A stretch of 64,000 bases of DNA, taken from NCBI GenBank assembly GCA_041501225.1, contig JBGQNR010000005.1, positions 19,382 to 83,381 of the forward strand, in the 5' to 3' direction. Within the stretch, counting starts at the first letter, position 1. The number at the start of each line of letters is the position of its first letter. Below, piece after piece: positions 7,932 to 16,644 of this stretch. The notes below the pieces were generated by a model that saw nothing but the letters and a program-made list of their open reading frames with translations, did not search any database and was not told the DNA's origin. The position numbers and the translations under genes are program-made. This DNA is from JAFNAG01 sp041501225. Its GTDB lineage: Bacteria > Acidobacteriota > UBA6911.

Positions 7932-8996
7932 ATGTTGCCGATATCGATGCCAGTAATTCTCGCGTGCATTACCGTTGCCGCAACTTATTGTGGTGTCGCA
8001 TTTTTCCGCTCTTGGGCGGTAAGGCGGCAAGTCCTCGATATCCCGAATGAACGCAGCTCTCACACCCGGCCGACACCAAGGGGCGGCGGTCTGGTCATTG
8101 TGGTCGTCACCTTGCTGGGCGGTTGGGTACTCGCCGCCGCCTCCGATCTCCGTTCTATGTGGCTGCCGTACCTGTCGTATGCGACAGGGGCGCTTCTGGT
8201 CGCGGTGATCAGCTGGCTCGACGATTTGCGCCCACTCCCCAGCTCGATTCGGCTTGGCGTTCATTTGGGCGCAGCGGTCATTGTGATTGGGGGTCTTGGC
8301 TACTGGCGCACTCTGGCTTTGCCTCTCGTCGGGTCGATCACGCTGGGATGGTGGGGGGCTCTCTTGACGGCCGTCTGGATCGTGGGGCTTACCAATGCCT
8401 ACAATTTCATGGATGGCACCGATGGAATCGCCGGCGTACAAGCACTGGTGGGCGGCCTTGGATGGGCGCTCTTGGGCTGGAAGACGGATCAATCGCTAGT
8501 GAGCGGCCTTGGTCTGGCTACGGCCGGCAGCAGCCTGGGATTCCTGTTCCACAACTGGCCGCCCGCGCGCATCTTCATGGGGGACGTGGGCAGCGCGTTT
8601 TTGGGTTACACGTTGGCGGTTTTGCCTGTGATGTATGGTTTTTTCAGCCAGCGCAGCCCTGGGGTTCCGGTAGTTGGATTGCTGCTGGTCTGGCCCTTTG
8701 TGTTTGACACCTCTTTCACATTCATCCGGCGCCTGCGCAGGCGTGAAAACGTCTTCGTTTCGCACCGGTCCCATCTCTACCAGCGCATGAGCACGGCCGA
8801 GACTGGCCATGCCCGGATTGCGCTATTATATTCGGGCCTGGCGCTGGCGGGAGGCCTCCTGGCACAAGTCTGGTCCGCACGCGTGGTAGGCGGCGAGGTA
8901 AATTGCCTGCTTGCCCTGCCGGTCCTGTGTCTGGGATTATGGATATTTGTGGCAATTCATGAGCGCCGGCGGCAAGTGGCGCCAAATCGCGCCTAG
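7932..8996 (+). CDS. Undecaprenyl-phosphate N-acetylhexosamine-1-phosphate transferase (WecA/WbpL-like)
   Basis: The 354-residue protein is polytopic (about ten hydrophobic helices) and belongs to the MraY/WecA/WbpL family. It has the diagnostic LDD pair (residues 96-98, in SWLDDLRP), NAYNFMDGTDG (155-165) and FMGDVGS (215-221), which bind Mg and the nucleotide sugar. These enzymes transfer an HexNAc-1-phosphate from a UDP sugar to undecaprenyl phosphate at the cytoplasmic face of the inner membrane, beginning O-antigen or capsule chains. It is the first gene of the polysaccharide locus and is immediately followed by the CapD-like dehydratase. A GGAGG lies 13 bases before the ATG; an in-frame ATG at 7947 is an alternative. 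Confidence 0.85.
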   Translation: MLPISMPVILACITVAATYCGVAFFRSWAVRRQVLDIPNERSSHTRPTPRGGGLVIVVVTLLGGWVLAAASDLRSMWLPYLSYATGALLVAVISWLDDLRPLPSSIRLGVHLGAAVIVIGGLGYWRTLALPLVGSITLGWWGALLTAVWIVGLTNAYNFMDGTDGIAGVQALVGGLGWALLGWKTDQSLVSGLGLATAGSSLGFLFHNWPPARIFMGDVGSAFLGYTLAVLPVMYGFFSQRSPGVPVVGLLLVWPFVFDTSFTFIRRLRRRENVFVSHRSHLYQRMSTAETGHARIALLYSGLALAGGLLAQVWSARVVGGEVNCLLALPVLCLGLWIFVAIHERRRQVAPNRA

Positions 8997-9033
8997 TCAC
9001 TTTCGAGCGGACCTGAGCGAGGGGAATTCTGAA

Positions 9034-10944
9034 GTGCGTTCGCGAATTTTGAAATATCGCAAGATCATCATCGCTCTCTCCCAGACTATACTGCTGGCAC
9101 TTACCTATTACCTCAGCTTCCTGTTGCGCTTTGATTTCAATCTGAGCGCGCCATTCCCAGCGGTCTTCATCGAGACACTGCCCATCGTCCTCGCGATCAA
9201 GCTTGCAACCTTCGCCTATTTCCGGTTGTTCCGCGGCTGGTGGCGTTACGTCGGCATGAGCGACCTGTTCGACATCATCAAGGCTGCACTCACGAGCGCT
9301 TTATTGCTTGTGGGAGTCATCTACATCTCGCGGGGGTTGATTGGTTATCCGCGATCGGTTTTTATCATCGATGCCGTGCTCACGGTCGTGGTCATAGGCG
9401 GGATGCGGTTCGCGGTCCGCGCCTATACCGAGTCGGCGCAGCTGCAGATGGCCCAGGCAAATGCGCTGATTATCGGCGCCGGGCGCGCCGGCACCGCCAT
9501 CGCGCGTGAACTCAAGAACAACAATGCCCTGGGGTATAACCTGGTCGGTTTCATAGATGATGATCCCGCCAAGAGGGGGGAGCGCATCCTTGGCGTCAGG
9601 GTTCTGGGCAAAACCGACGATCTGTTGCGGGTAGTGAATGAGCACGAAGTCTCCCAGATACTGATCGCCATGCCATTGGCCACCGGCAAGCAGATGCAAC
9701 GGATCATCAATGCCTGCATCGAGTGCAAGGTTGATTTTAAGACGCTGCCAGCGCTGGGAGACGTTATTTCAGGATCCGTCTCGGTAGGCTTGCTGCGGCG
9801 GGTGAAAGTCGAAGACCTGCTAGTGCGAGAGCCGGTGCGCCTCGATTCAGCGAAGATCCGGCAGAAATTTCAGCAAAGGGTGGTTCTGATTACGGGCGCG
9901 GCCGGCTCCATTGGATCTGAGTTGGCCCGGCAGATCGCGCGCTTCGATCCGGAAAAGTTGGTGTTTTTCGACCGGTCGGAAACCGACCTTCACTGGCTAG
10001 ACATCGAATTCGCCGAAAAGTTCCCGAAGCTGGCGCGCGTCCCCATTCTGGGGGATATACTGGACGTGAACCTGTTGCGGGAAGTCTTCTCGACCCACAG
10101 GCCGGCATCGGTATTCCACGCTGCAGCCTATAAGCATGTCCCCATGATGGAAAGGAACTGCTTCCAGGCGGTGACCAACAATGTTTTCGGCACCTACAAT
10201 GTTGCGCTGATCGCAGGACAGTGCGGGGTCGAGGACTTTGTCATGATTTCATCCGACAAGGCTGTCAACCCGTGCAACATCATGGGCGTCAGCAAACGTG
10301 TGGCCGAAATCCTGATTCTCGGACAACAGGAGCGGTCCACCCATTTTGTCTCCGTGCGCTTCGGCAACGTGCTCGGCAGCCATGGAAGTGTAGTCCCTCT
10401 GTTTGAAAAGCAGATCGCCAGCCGCAAACCTGTTACGATTACCCACCCCGACGTCCGGCGCTACTTCATGACCATCCCGGAAGCCGCGCAGCTCGTGCTG
10501 CAAGCCTCCACCATGGGAAAGGGCGGGGAAATCTTCGTGCTGGACATGGGAGAACCCATGAAGATCGTGGATCTGGCGCGCGACCTGATCAAGCTTTCGG
10601 GATTGGAACCCGAGACGGACATCCCGATCGTCTTCACCGGCCTGCGCGCGGGAGAGAAGCTATACGAAGAGTTGAAGTTCGACATGGAAGGTCTGAAGCC
10701 GACTGCCCACGAAAAAATCCGCGTACTCGATGGTGGCATGTCCGATGCCGGACGGGTTCAAGCGTGGCTGGATGAGCTTGCCGCTATGGTCAGCGCCAAG
10801 AATGTTCATGGGCTTGTGACCAAACTAAAGGAAATCGTGCCCGAGTACACGCCGAGCCCGGAAATACTCGAACTTGCCAAATTGGATCGACACGACGGTT
10901 TCGTAGCCTACCAGCAGGCGCGGGCCAGTCTCAAACGCGATTAA
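9034..10944 (+). CDS. Membrane-anchored UDP-sugar 4,6-dehydratase (CapD/WbpM/PglF-like)
   Basis: The 636-residue protein starts at GTG 9034, which has GAGGGG nine bases upstream; the open frame reaches back into the previous gene but that part is not needed. Four N-terminal membrane helices (about 8-125) precede a Rossmann-like CoA-binding/NAD domain (GAGRAG, 148-153) and the catalytic extended-SDR domain with GAAGSIG (288-294), FHAAAYKHVPMME, SSDKAVNP (406-413) and MGVSK (417-421), where Met replaces the usual Tyr exactly as in WbpM-type enzymes. It converts UDP-GlcNAc to the 4-keto-6-deoxy sugar that feeds QuiNAc/FucNAc/bacillosamine-type residues. Directly downstream of the initiating transferase, as in many O-antigen loci. 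Confidence 0.9.
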   Translation: MRSRILKYRKIIIALSQTILLALTYYLSFLLRFDFNLSAPFPAVFIETLPIVLAIKLATFAYFRLFRGWWRYVGMSDLFDIIKAALTSALLLVGVIYISRGLIGYPRSVFIIDAVLTVVVIGGMRFAVRAYTESAQLQMAQANALIIGAGRAGTAIARELKNNNALGYNLVGFIDDDPAKRGERILGVRVLGKTDDLLRVVNEHEVSQILIAMPLATGKQMQRIINACIECKVDFKTLPALGDVISGSVSVGLLRRVKVEDLLVREPVRLDSAKIRQKFQQRVVLITGAAGSIGSELARQIARFDPEKLVFFDRSETDLHWLDIEFAEKFPKLARVPILGDILDVNLLREVFSTHRPASVFHAAAYKHVPMMERNCFQAVTNNVFGTYNVALIAGQCGVEDFVMISSDKAVNPCNIMGVSKRVAEILILGQQERSTHFVSVRFGNVLGSHGSVVPLFEKQIASRKPVTITHPDVRRYFMTIPEAAQLVLQASTMGKGGEIFVLDMGEPMKIVDLARDLIKLSGLEPETDIPIVFTGLRAGEKLYEELKFDMEGLKPTAHEKIRVLDGGMSDAGRVQAWLDELAAMVSAKNVHGLVTKLKEIVPEYTPSPEILELAKLDRHDGFVAYQQARASLKRD

Positions 10945-10959
10945 ACCTAATCATGATTT

Positions 10960-10998
10960 ACAGAATCTCTGCGGCCTCTGCGCCGGGATTTTTCTGAC
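10960..10998. repeat. Half copy of the CTCTGCGGCCTCTGCG repeat
   Basis: ATCTCTGCGGCCTCTGCGCC matches one arm of the repeat at 597-658 and the core at 3063-3078; no opposing arm is present here. Confidence 0.5.
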
Positions 10999-11020
10999 TC
11001 TTGATTTCGAGGGAGGAGTG

Positions 11021-11932
11021 ATGTTGAGGAGCCGAAGCCTTTATCGGAAGAGTGCCTTTGTTTTTGCATTGCTGATCGTTGCGGCAGCATTCAGCCAGGA
11101 AGCGCCCGAATACGGACCGCCGAACGGCACCCTGGTCATCGTCGGCGGCAACCTGAAAAATCAGGCGATCTACGACCGCTTTATCCAGCTCGCAGGCGGA
11201 CCGGATGCCAATTTCGTGATCGTCCCCACCGCCGGCGGAAACAAAAACCCCGACGGGACTATTCGTGTATACAAAGAGGAAGACGTAGTCGCCCCCTGGA
11301 AAAAGCGCGGACTCAAGAACGTCACTATGCTGCACACGCATGACCCCAAGGTCGCCAATACCGAGGAGTTCGTACAGAATTTGAGGAAGGCGAATGCCGT
11401 ATGGTTCGATGGCGGCCGGCAATGGAACTGCGTCGACTCCTATGCCAACACGCTGACCTTCAAGGAATTTCACAAGGTGCTGGAGCGCGGAGGCGTGATT
11501 GCAGGCTCTTCCGCAGGCGCGACCATCCAGGGCGCCTATCTGGTGCGGGGAGCCATATCAGGTCCCGACGTCATGATGGCCCCCGAGCCGGAGCATCAGG
11601 CGGCATTCGGTTTTCTGCGCCGCTCAGCCATCGACCAGCACATCAACGCGCGGAACCGTTGGGATGATCTGATCCCGGTCATCAAGAAATTTCCTGACCT
11701 GCTCGGCATCGGGCTTTCGGAAGACACGGCGATCGTGGTCAAGGGGGACACCTTCGAGGTCATGGGCACCTGGAAAGTCGCAATTCACGACACTACCAGG
11801 CTCTACCAACCCTGGGAAAAACCCTATTACGTGCTCTCTGCCGGTGATGTTTACAACATGAAGACGCGCAAAATTGTCAAACTGGGCGACGGCACCCAGA
11901 GGCCGGCGCAACCGGCGAAGAAACACCCGTAG
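11021..11932 (+). CDS. Cyanophycinase-like peptidase S51 with signal peptide
   Basis: The 303-residue product has a signal peptide (FVFALLIVAAAFS, cleavage before about residue 28) and a peptidase S51 domain: GTLVIVGGN, FVIVPTAGG and the nucleophile elbow AGSSAGATIQG with the active Ser. The fold hydrolyses beta-aspartyl dipeptides or cyanophycin. The exported location suggests extracellular or periplasmic degradation of a beta-Asp-Arg polymer or related peptide. No cyanophycin synthetase is in the window. Start is ATG 11021 after GGGAGG; a GTG directly before it is possible. The gene sits between polysaccharide genes but its link to them is not evident. Confidence 0.8.
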   Translation: MLRSRSLYRKSAFVFALLIVAAAFSQEAPEYGPPNGTLVIVGGNLKNQAIYDRFIQLAGGPDANFVIVPTAGGNKNPDGTIRVYKEEDVVAPWKKRGLKNVTMLHTHDPKVANTEEFVQNLRKANAVWFDGGRQWNCVDSYANTLTFKEFHKVLERGGVIAGSSAGATIQGAYLVRGAISGPDVMMAPEPEHQAAFGFLRRSAIDQHINARNRWDDLIPVIKKFPDLLGIGLSEDTAIVVKGDTFEVMGTWKVAIHDTTRLYQPWEKPYYVLSAGDVYNMKTRKIVKLGDGTQRPAQPAKKHP

Positions 11933-11943
11933 ACATCCTCGGG

Positions 11944-12969
11944 TTATCCCAGCGGCAGCGTTCCCAATGCGCGCATCCCGGTAATGGCCTCTCGCCACCC
12001 TGCCACCAGATCGAATTCCGGTGCGAAACCCAGTTCCATCCGGATGCGCTCGCTGCTGACGGCGACATCTTCCGTATACTTTTTGAGCCTAGCTCCAAAG
12101 GCAGGCTTGCGCCCGATCAGTTGTGCGGCGCCATCGAGAGTGCCTGCCACGCATCGCGCCAATCCCAGCGGAACGGAAACGGCGGGGGGCTTTCTCCCAA
12201 GGGCGAGACAGATAGCGGAGATGATCTCCCGGATGGTGTGGAATTGACCATCGGAGACGTTGAATATTTTCCCGGCAGCAACAGGATGGCCTACGGCCAA
12301 CAACGCCGCGCGCGCGGCATCGTCGACGTAGAGGATTGTGCGGCGATTGGTGCCATCTCCAACGGGAATGAATCGTCCTTTCGCCAAAGCCTGCACCAGT
12401 TGCTGATAGTTGCCCTTGAGGCGCGCCCCATAAATGGCACCGCACCTCAATACGGTTCCGTTGACTTTGCCGGCGGCTGCGGAAGCGCCGAGTATGATCT
12501 TCTCAGCTTCTAGCTTGGTCATGGCATAAAACGTATCCGGCCGGGTTGGGCTGGCTTCAGACAAGATTTCTCCCCGCAGCCCGCCGTAAACCGAAATCGT
12601 GCTGAAATACACCACCCGTTTCGTCCCGGCCCGCGCCGCTGCCTCCATGATCGCAGCTGTTCCATCCACGTTGACGCGTTCATACTCCTTGCGCATGGAT
12701 AAAGGCGGATCCAGCACGTGGAGCAGAGCCGCAAGGTGCACCACCGCATCCATACCTTTCATCGCGGACCTGACAGCCGTCACGTCCCTGATATCCCCGA
12801 TGCGCACATCGACATCTTCGGGCATTAATCCTGCTGCAGGCGCTTCAAGGGAGAGAGTGCGCACACGACACCCTGCGGCACGCAACACACGGACCACTCG
12901 CGGACCCACACACCCGGTCGAACCGGTCACGAGGACAGTTTCAGGGATAATCATCGCCTCATCTTGCAT
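11944..12969 (-). CDS. NAD-dependent epimerase/dehydratase (extended SDR)
   Basis: The 341-residue protein has the N-terminal Rossmann motif VTGSTGCVG (about residues 14-22), the acidic strand end VRIGDIRD, HLAALLHV and the active site YAMTK (Y-x3-K) after STISVYGG. These are hallmarks of extended short-chain dehydrogenases acting on NDP-sugars or similar substrates. The exact reaction is not determinable; it may be a 4-epimerase, 4-reductase or a 3-beta-HSD-like enzyme, since TLEAEK and the C-terminal half resemble the broad NAD-epimerase group. It converges on the cyanophycinase gene and is separated by about 100 bases from the AsnB-like gene upstream. An in-frame ATG at 12954 is an alternative start. 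Confidence 0.75.
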   Translation of the reverse strand: MQDEAMIIPETVLVTGSTGCVGPRVVRVLRAAGCRVRTLSLEAPAAGLMPEDVDVRIGDIRDVTAVRSAMKGMDAVVHLAALLHVLDPPLSMRKEYERVNVDGTAAIMEAAARAGTKRVVYFSTISVYGGLRGEILSEASPTRPDTFYAMTKLEAEKIILGASAAAGKVNGTVLRCGAIYGARLKGNYQQLVQALAKGRFIPVGDGTNRRTILYVDDAARAALLAVGHPVAAGKIFNVSDGQFHTIREIISAICLALGRKPPAVSVPLGLARCVAGTLDGAAQLIGRKPAFGARLKKYTEDVAVSSERIRMELGFAPEFDLVAGWREAITGMRALGTLPLG

Positions 12970-13073
12970 GCGCTCTCGCAGGGGGTCAAAAGCTCTCCTC
13001 TGAATGCCATTGATACGGAATGTGTCAAATCAATGCAATCCGTCGTTCGGGCGCAATTCTGGTCGATTTTTGT

Positions 13074-15020
13074 CTACGGCCTTTGAGCATCCGACCACGC
13101 CTGAAACATGAGAACAGCCCATAGAGCATGATCCGCTTTCCGTTTTCCGGCGAGATGGTCGGCCCATGCGCTCCGCACGGGTTCGGGTCTCAAGAACCCG
13201 CCTTCGCGCAAGCGCTTCTCCTGGAGCAGCTCTTCCGACCAATCACGCAAACTGCCCCGCAGCCAGGCTCCGAGGGGTATGCCGAATCCCATTTTGGGTC
13301 TTTCGACCAGGTGTGGCGGAACATGCCGGCGAAGCACCTGGCGCAAAAGCCATTTGGATTTGCCGCTGCGCTGCTTGAAACTCAAGGGGAGTTTCCAAGC
13401 CCACTCGGCAACCCGATGATCAAGCAGGGGGCTCCTGGCTTCGAGGCTGACGCCCATGCTGGCACGGTCCACCTTCACAAGGATGTCGTCGGGCAGATAC
13501 GTTACGAGATCACAAAACATCATGCGCTCTGTGAAGTCAGGAAAACGCTCGCGCAAATCAGGGTCATCCAGAATGGTGTTTGGTTCCCTTCCATCGATCA
13601 CCAGGTCGTTGGGATTCTTCCAGACACTCACCAGGCTGCGATAGAGGCCGTCCGGATTGGCAGCCGCCAGCAATGCCGCGAGCTTGTGCGCTTTATCGCC
13701 GGGAAGCGTCTGCCGCCAACGACCCGGCAGCAAGGGAGCCAAGCCTTGATAGATCAGGTCCCACATCCTTGTCGGAACGGCCTGGATGGCTTCGGCCGTG
13801 AGACGGCGGGCAGCCGGGGGCGACCGGCGCATGAGATTCCAGATCCGTTGCGCGATCATGTAGCGCGTGTATCCGCCGAACAGCTCGTCTCCCCCGTCGC
13901 CGGAGAGACATACGGTCACATGTTTTCTCGCCATCCGGCAGACGAGAAACGTGGGAATCTGGGAGGAATCGGCAAACGGTTCGTCATAATACCGCGGCAG
14001 GTCCGGGATGACCTCTTGCGCCTGCTCGGGCGTCACATACAGTTCGGTATGTTCGGTGTGCAGATGCGCTGCGACGGCTTTCGCGGCCACCGCTTCGTTA
14101 TACGCGGCTTCGCTGAAGCCAATGGTAAAGGTCCGGACGGGGCGCGTGCTGAGCTGCTGCATCAGCGCTACGACGACCGATGAGTCGATGCCTCCGGAAA
14201 GCATGGCTCCTAAAGGAACATCAGAAATCATCCTGCGGCCGATCGCATCCAGCAGCAACGACTCCAGATCCCGTACGGCTTCCTTCTCATTAAGGTCGAG
14301 CCGGAGGCCCAATCCCTCTTGAGCTACTTTACCGGCATCCCAGTAAGAGCGGACTTCTGTCGGCTGCTCTGTTCGAACCAGGGCAATGTGGCCCGGAAGG
14401 AGTTTGCGGGCCGATTGATAGATCGAATAGGGCGCGGGCACATAGCCATAGCGCAGATAACCCGCAAGTGCGTCGCGACTGATGGTGGCATCAAACGCCG
14501 GATGAGCGCGCAAGGCTTTGAGTTCCGAGGCGAATAGAAACACCCCACCCGCGTCGGCGTAGTAAAGCGGCTTTTTGCCCAGGCGGTCGCGGGCCAGGTA
14601 GAGGATGCGATCCACCCGATCCCAAAGGGCAATTGCAAACATGCCCCAGAGGCGCCTACAGGCCGATTCGACTCCCCAGAAGGCTGCAGCTTCGAGCAAA
14701 ACCTCGGTGTCCGAAGTACTGCGGAAGCGCACTCCGTGCTTCTCCAGATCGGCGCGCAAATCGCGGAAGTTGTAAATCGCGCCGTTGAAGACGAGAACGA
14801 ATCGCCCGTCAGCGGAAAGCATCGGCTGGTGGGCCGCTGCGGACAAATCGATGATGGCAAGGCGGCGGAAGCCAAATGCCAGTCCCGCCGGTGTATCCAC
14901 CCAGAAACCGGCATCGTCGGGGCCGCGGTGCGCCAGCGTGTCTGCCATGCGCATGACCTGATCACGGAGAGTGTCCGTCGTCGTCACGGAGGGCTGCAGG
15001 AAACCAGTCAAGCCGCACAT
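13074..15020 (-). CDS. AsnB-like glutamine amidotransferase (asparagine synthetase family), copy 1
   Basis: The 648-residue protein has the class II glutaminase domain with catalytic Cys2 (MCGLTG), RGPDD and NGAIYN, and the ATP-pyrophosphatase synthetase domain with SGGIDSS (275-281). It takes the amide nitrogen of glutamine and, with ATP, amidates a carboxylate. Within O-antigen loci such proteins (WbpS type) are known to form uronamides, so a sugar carboxylate is a plausible substrate here; free aspartate is the alternative. It lies 24 bases downstream of a glycosyltransferase on the same strand, consistent with an operon. A second AsnB is at 18406-20334. Confidence 0.85.
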   Translation of the reverse strand: MCGLTGFLQPSVTTTDTLRDQVMRMADTLAHRGPDDAGFWVDTPAGLAFGFRRLAIIDLSAAAHQPMLSADGRFVLVFNGAIYNFRDLRADLEKHGVRFRSTSDTEVLLEAAAFWGVESACRRLWGMFAIALWDRVDRILYLARDRLGKKPLYYADAGGVFLFASELKALRAHPAFDATISRDALAGYLRYGYVPAPYSIYQSARKLLPGHIALVRTEQPTEVRSYWDAGKVAQEGLGLRLDLNEKEAVRDLESLLLDAIGRRMISDVPLGAMLSGGIDSSVVVALMQQLSTRPVRTFTIGFSEAAYNEAVAAKAVAAHLHTEHTELYVTPEQAQEVIPDLPRYYDEPFADSSQIPTFLVCRMARKHVTVCLSGDGGDELFGGYTRYMIAQRIWNLMRRSPPAARRLTAEAIQAVPTRMWDLIYQGLAPLLPGRWRQTLPGDKAHKLAALLAAANPDGLYRSLVSVWKNPNDLVIDGREPNTILDDPDLRERFPDFTERMMFCDLVTYLPDDILVKVDRASMGVSLEARSPLLDHRVAEWAWKLPLSFKQRSGKSKWLLRQVLRRHVPPHLVERPKMGFGIPLGAWLRGSLRDWSEELLQEKRLREGGFLRPEPVRSAWADHLAGKRKADHALWAVLMFQAWSDAQRP

Positions 15021-15044
15021 TGCAGGTATTCAACTCCTCAAACT

Positions 15045-16172
15045 TTACACGCCAAAGCGAGCGAAGAAATTCTCATATTCCCGCACGGAGCGTTCCATGG
15101 TGAAGTTCTGCAGCACCCGCTCGCGCGCGGCGCGGCCCAGAGCCAGTCTCTTTGCCGATCCCATGGCTATGGCGTGCAGAAGACCCTGAGCCAGAGCTTC
15201 CGGGTCCCCGCGCGGGACAATGATGCCTTCGTCTCCCAGAATCTGCCGCGTATCGCCGGCATCGGTAGCAACGCAGACTACCCCACAGGCCATCGCCTCC
15301 ACCACTGTGTTCGGAAATGCCTCGCTGCGGGAGGCGGAGCAGGCGATATCCAACGCCGCCGTAAAACGGGGAACGTCCCGGCGTTCCCCGAGCAAATGAA
15401 CGCGGCCGGCAAGCTGCCTGTAATCCAGGGCAGCCGCAAGCTCCCGGTTATGGTTGTCCATACCCTTGCCGGCGAAGGCAAAGTGCACCGTATTGTCTGC
15501 CTGGGCCACGTGTTTTGCGGCTGCGATGAAATTGGCGTGGTCCTTCATGGGATCAAAGCGCGCCACCAGGCCGGCAAGAGTATCCTGCGACCGCAGGCCC
15601 AATTCACTTCGTACACAATCCCGGGCCTTGTCATCCGGTTTAAACTCCGAGGGATCGACGCCGTTTCTGATCAGCACCCATGCGCGCGGCCGATAACCTA
15701 TCTCCGCATGGAAAGATTTCCCTCGTTCTGAATTCACGATAACTGCAGACGGATAGCAAGAAAGCTTCGTGCCCAACCGGCGGATCCAGCCTGAAAGGGA
15801 GCGATACCTGGACATGTCCATGTCTGCGGCCCGCAAGTTCCACGCGATGTCGCGCACTCCGGCCAGTTTTCCCGCCATCAGGCCGAGCAAATCGGCATGG
15901 TAAAGCCACGTCATCAGAAGATCCGGCCGGTCCTGCCGCAACCAGCGAGTCAGCCTGACCAGTCCGGCAGGCGAAACAGCGCCGCGTTTCAACCCGAGCG
16001 AGCGGACCTCGACCCCCAGTTCCCTGATGCGCATCCCCACCGGCCCCGGTTCGAGCAGCGAGATCACGCTGCACTCGAACCGCTCCCGGTTCAAAGCGGC
16101 AAGGAGCCGGAACAAAAACATTTCGGCTCCTCCGGTATCGAGGCTGGAAATGAGATGAAAGATTTTTCGCAT
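15045..16172 (-). CDS. GT4-family glycosyltransferase
   Basis: The 375-residue protein is a GT-B retaining glycosyltransferase. The N-terminal part carries the acceptor-side glycine motif DTGGAEMFLFRLL (about 12-24) and the C-terminal part carries the E-x7-E signature (SEAFPNTVVEAMACG, about 290-304). It should add one sugar to the lipid-linked glycan at the cytoplasmic face. ATG 16172 is preferred over a TTG four codons earlier. It is cotranscribed with the AsnB-like gene downstream. Donor and linkage are not predictable. Confidence 0.85.
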   Translation of the reverse strand: MRKIFHLISSLDTGGAEMFLFRLLAALNRERFECSVISLLEPGPVGMRIRELGVEVRSLGLKRGAVSPAGLVRLTRWLRQDRPDLLMTWLYHADLLGLMAGKLAGVRDIAWNLRAADMDMSRYRSLSGWIRRLGTKLSCYPSAVIVNSERGKSFHAEIGYRPRAWVLIRNGVDPSEFKPDDKARDCVRSELGLRSQDTLAGLVARFDPMKDHANFIAAAKHVAQADNTVHFAFAGKGMDNHNRELAAALDYRQLAGRVHLLGERRDVPRFTAALDIACSASRSEAFPNTVVEAMACGVVCVATDAGDTRQILGDEGIIVPRGDPEALAQGLLHAIAMGSAKRLALGRAARERVLQNFTMERSVREYENFFARFGV

Positions 16173-16232
16173 GTCCGTCCGCAAAGTATATGGGAATTAC
16201 GGGAACAGTCACCATAATTCATGGAATGCGGA

Positions 16233-16539
16233 CTGCGATTCAGACAGTGGAGAAGATCGCACCGCGAAGACCTCAAAGACCGCAAAGAGGACAATGCGAT
16301 TCTTCACTCCCGGGGGCCAACGCTTCGCGTTGCGCCATTCTCGGCCTTGAGCGGCGGAAAAGCCGATGAGTGCAGGCTGAAGAGCAAGAGTCGGCGCAGC
16401 TTTTCCGCCGTTCACGGCCGAGAATGACGGCCGAAGGCAGCCCCCGGGCGGGTCTGGGAGTCAGCTTTGCGGTCTCTGAGGTCTTCGCGGTGAAAAGATG
16501 ATCGATTTCTACTTTCCATGCCCACTGTCTGAATCGCAG
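16233..16539. repeat. Long palindromic repeat element, copy A (307 bp)
   Basis: The element is bounded by inverted CTGCGATTCAGACAGTGG (16233-16250) and CCACTGTCTGAATCGCAG (16522-16539). Inside are nested inverted arms: CGCGAAGACCTCAAAGACCGC with its complement, CCCGGGGGCCAACGCTTCGC, CATTCTCGGCC ... GGCCGAGAATG, and GCGGAAAAGC ... GCTTTTCCGC around a central loop. Copies B (45431-45664, inverted and lacking the central stem) and C (57455-57710) share most of it. It occupies nearly all of the divergent spacer between the GT4 gene and the FkbM gene. Confidence 0.85.
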
Positions 16540-16644
16540 GGAATGCGAACCGTGGGTTGCGCTCCATGGGATTTTCGTGAATAATCCCTCTTCAGGATAC
16601 CGTATCCCTGATACCCATGAATTTGGGGAAATGAGAGTTTGAGT

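Noticed and set aside
13128..14183. Plus-strand open frame (351 codons) opposite the first AsnB-like gene
   Set aside because: Shadow of the minus-strand gene, which carries intact catalytic motifs.
16221..16427. Small open frames inside the long palindromic repeats
   Set aside because: They occur in every copy of the repeat on both strands, with frames that change between copies; no ribosome site.
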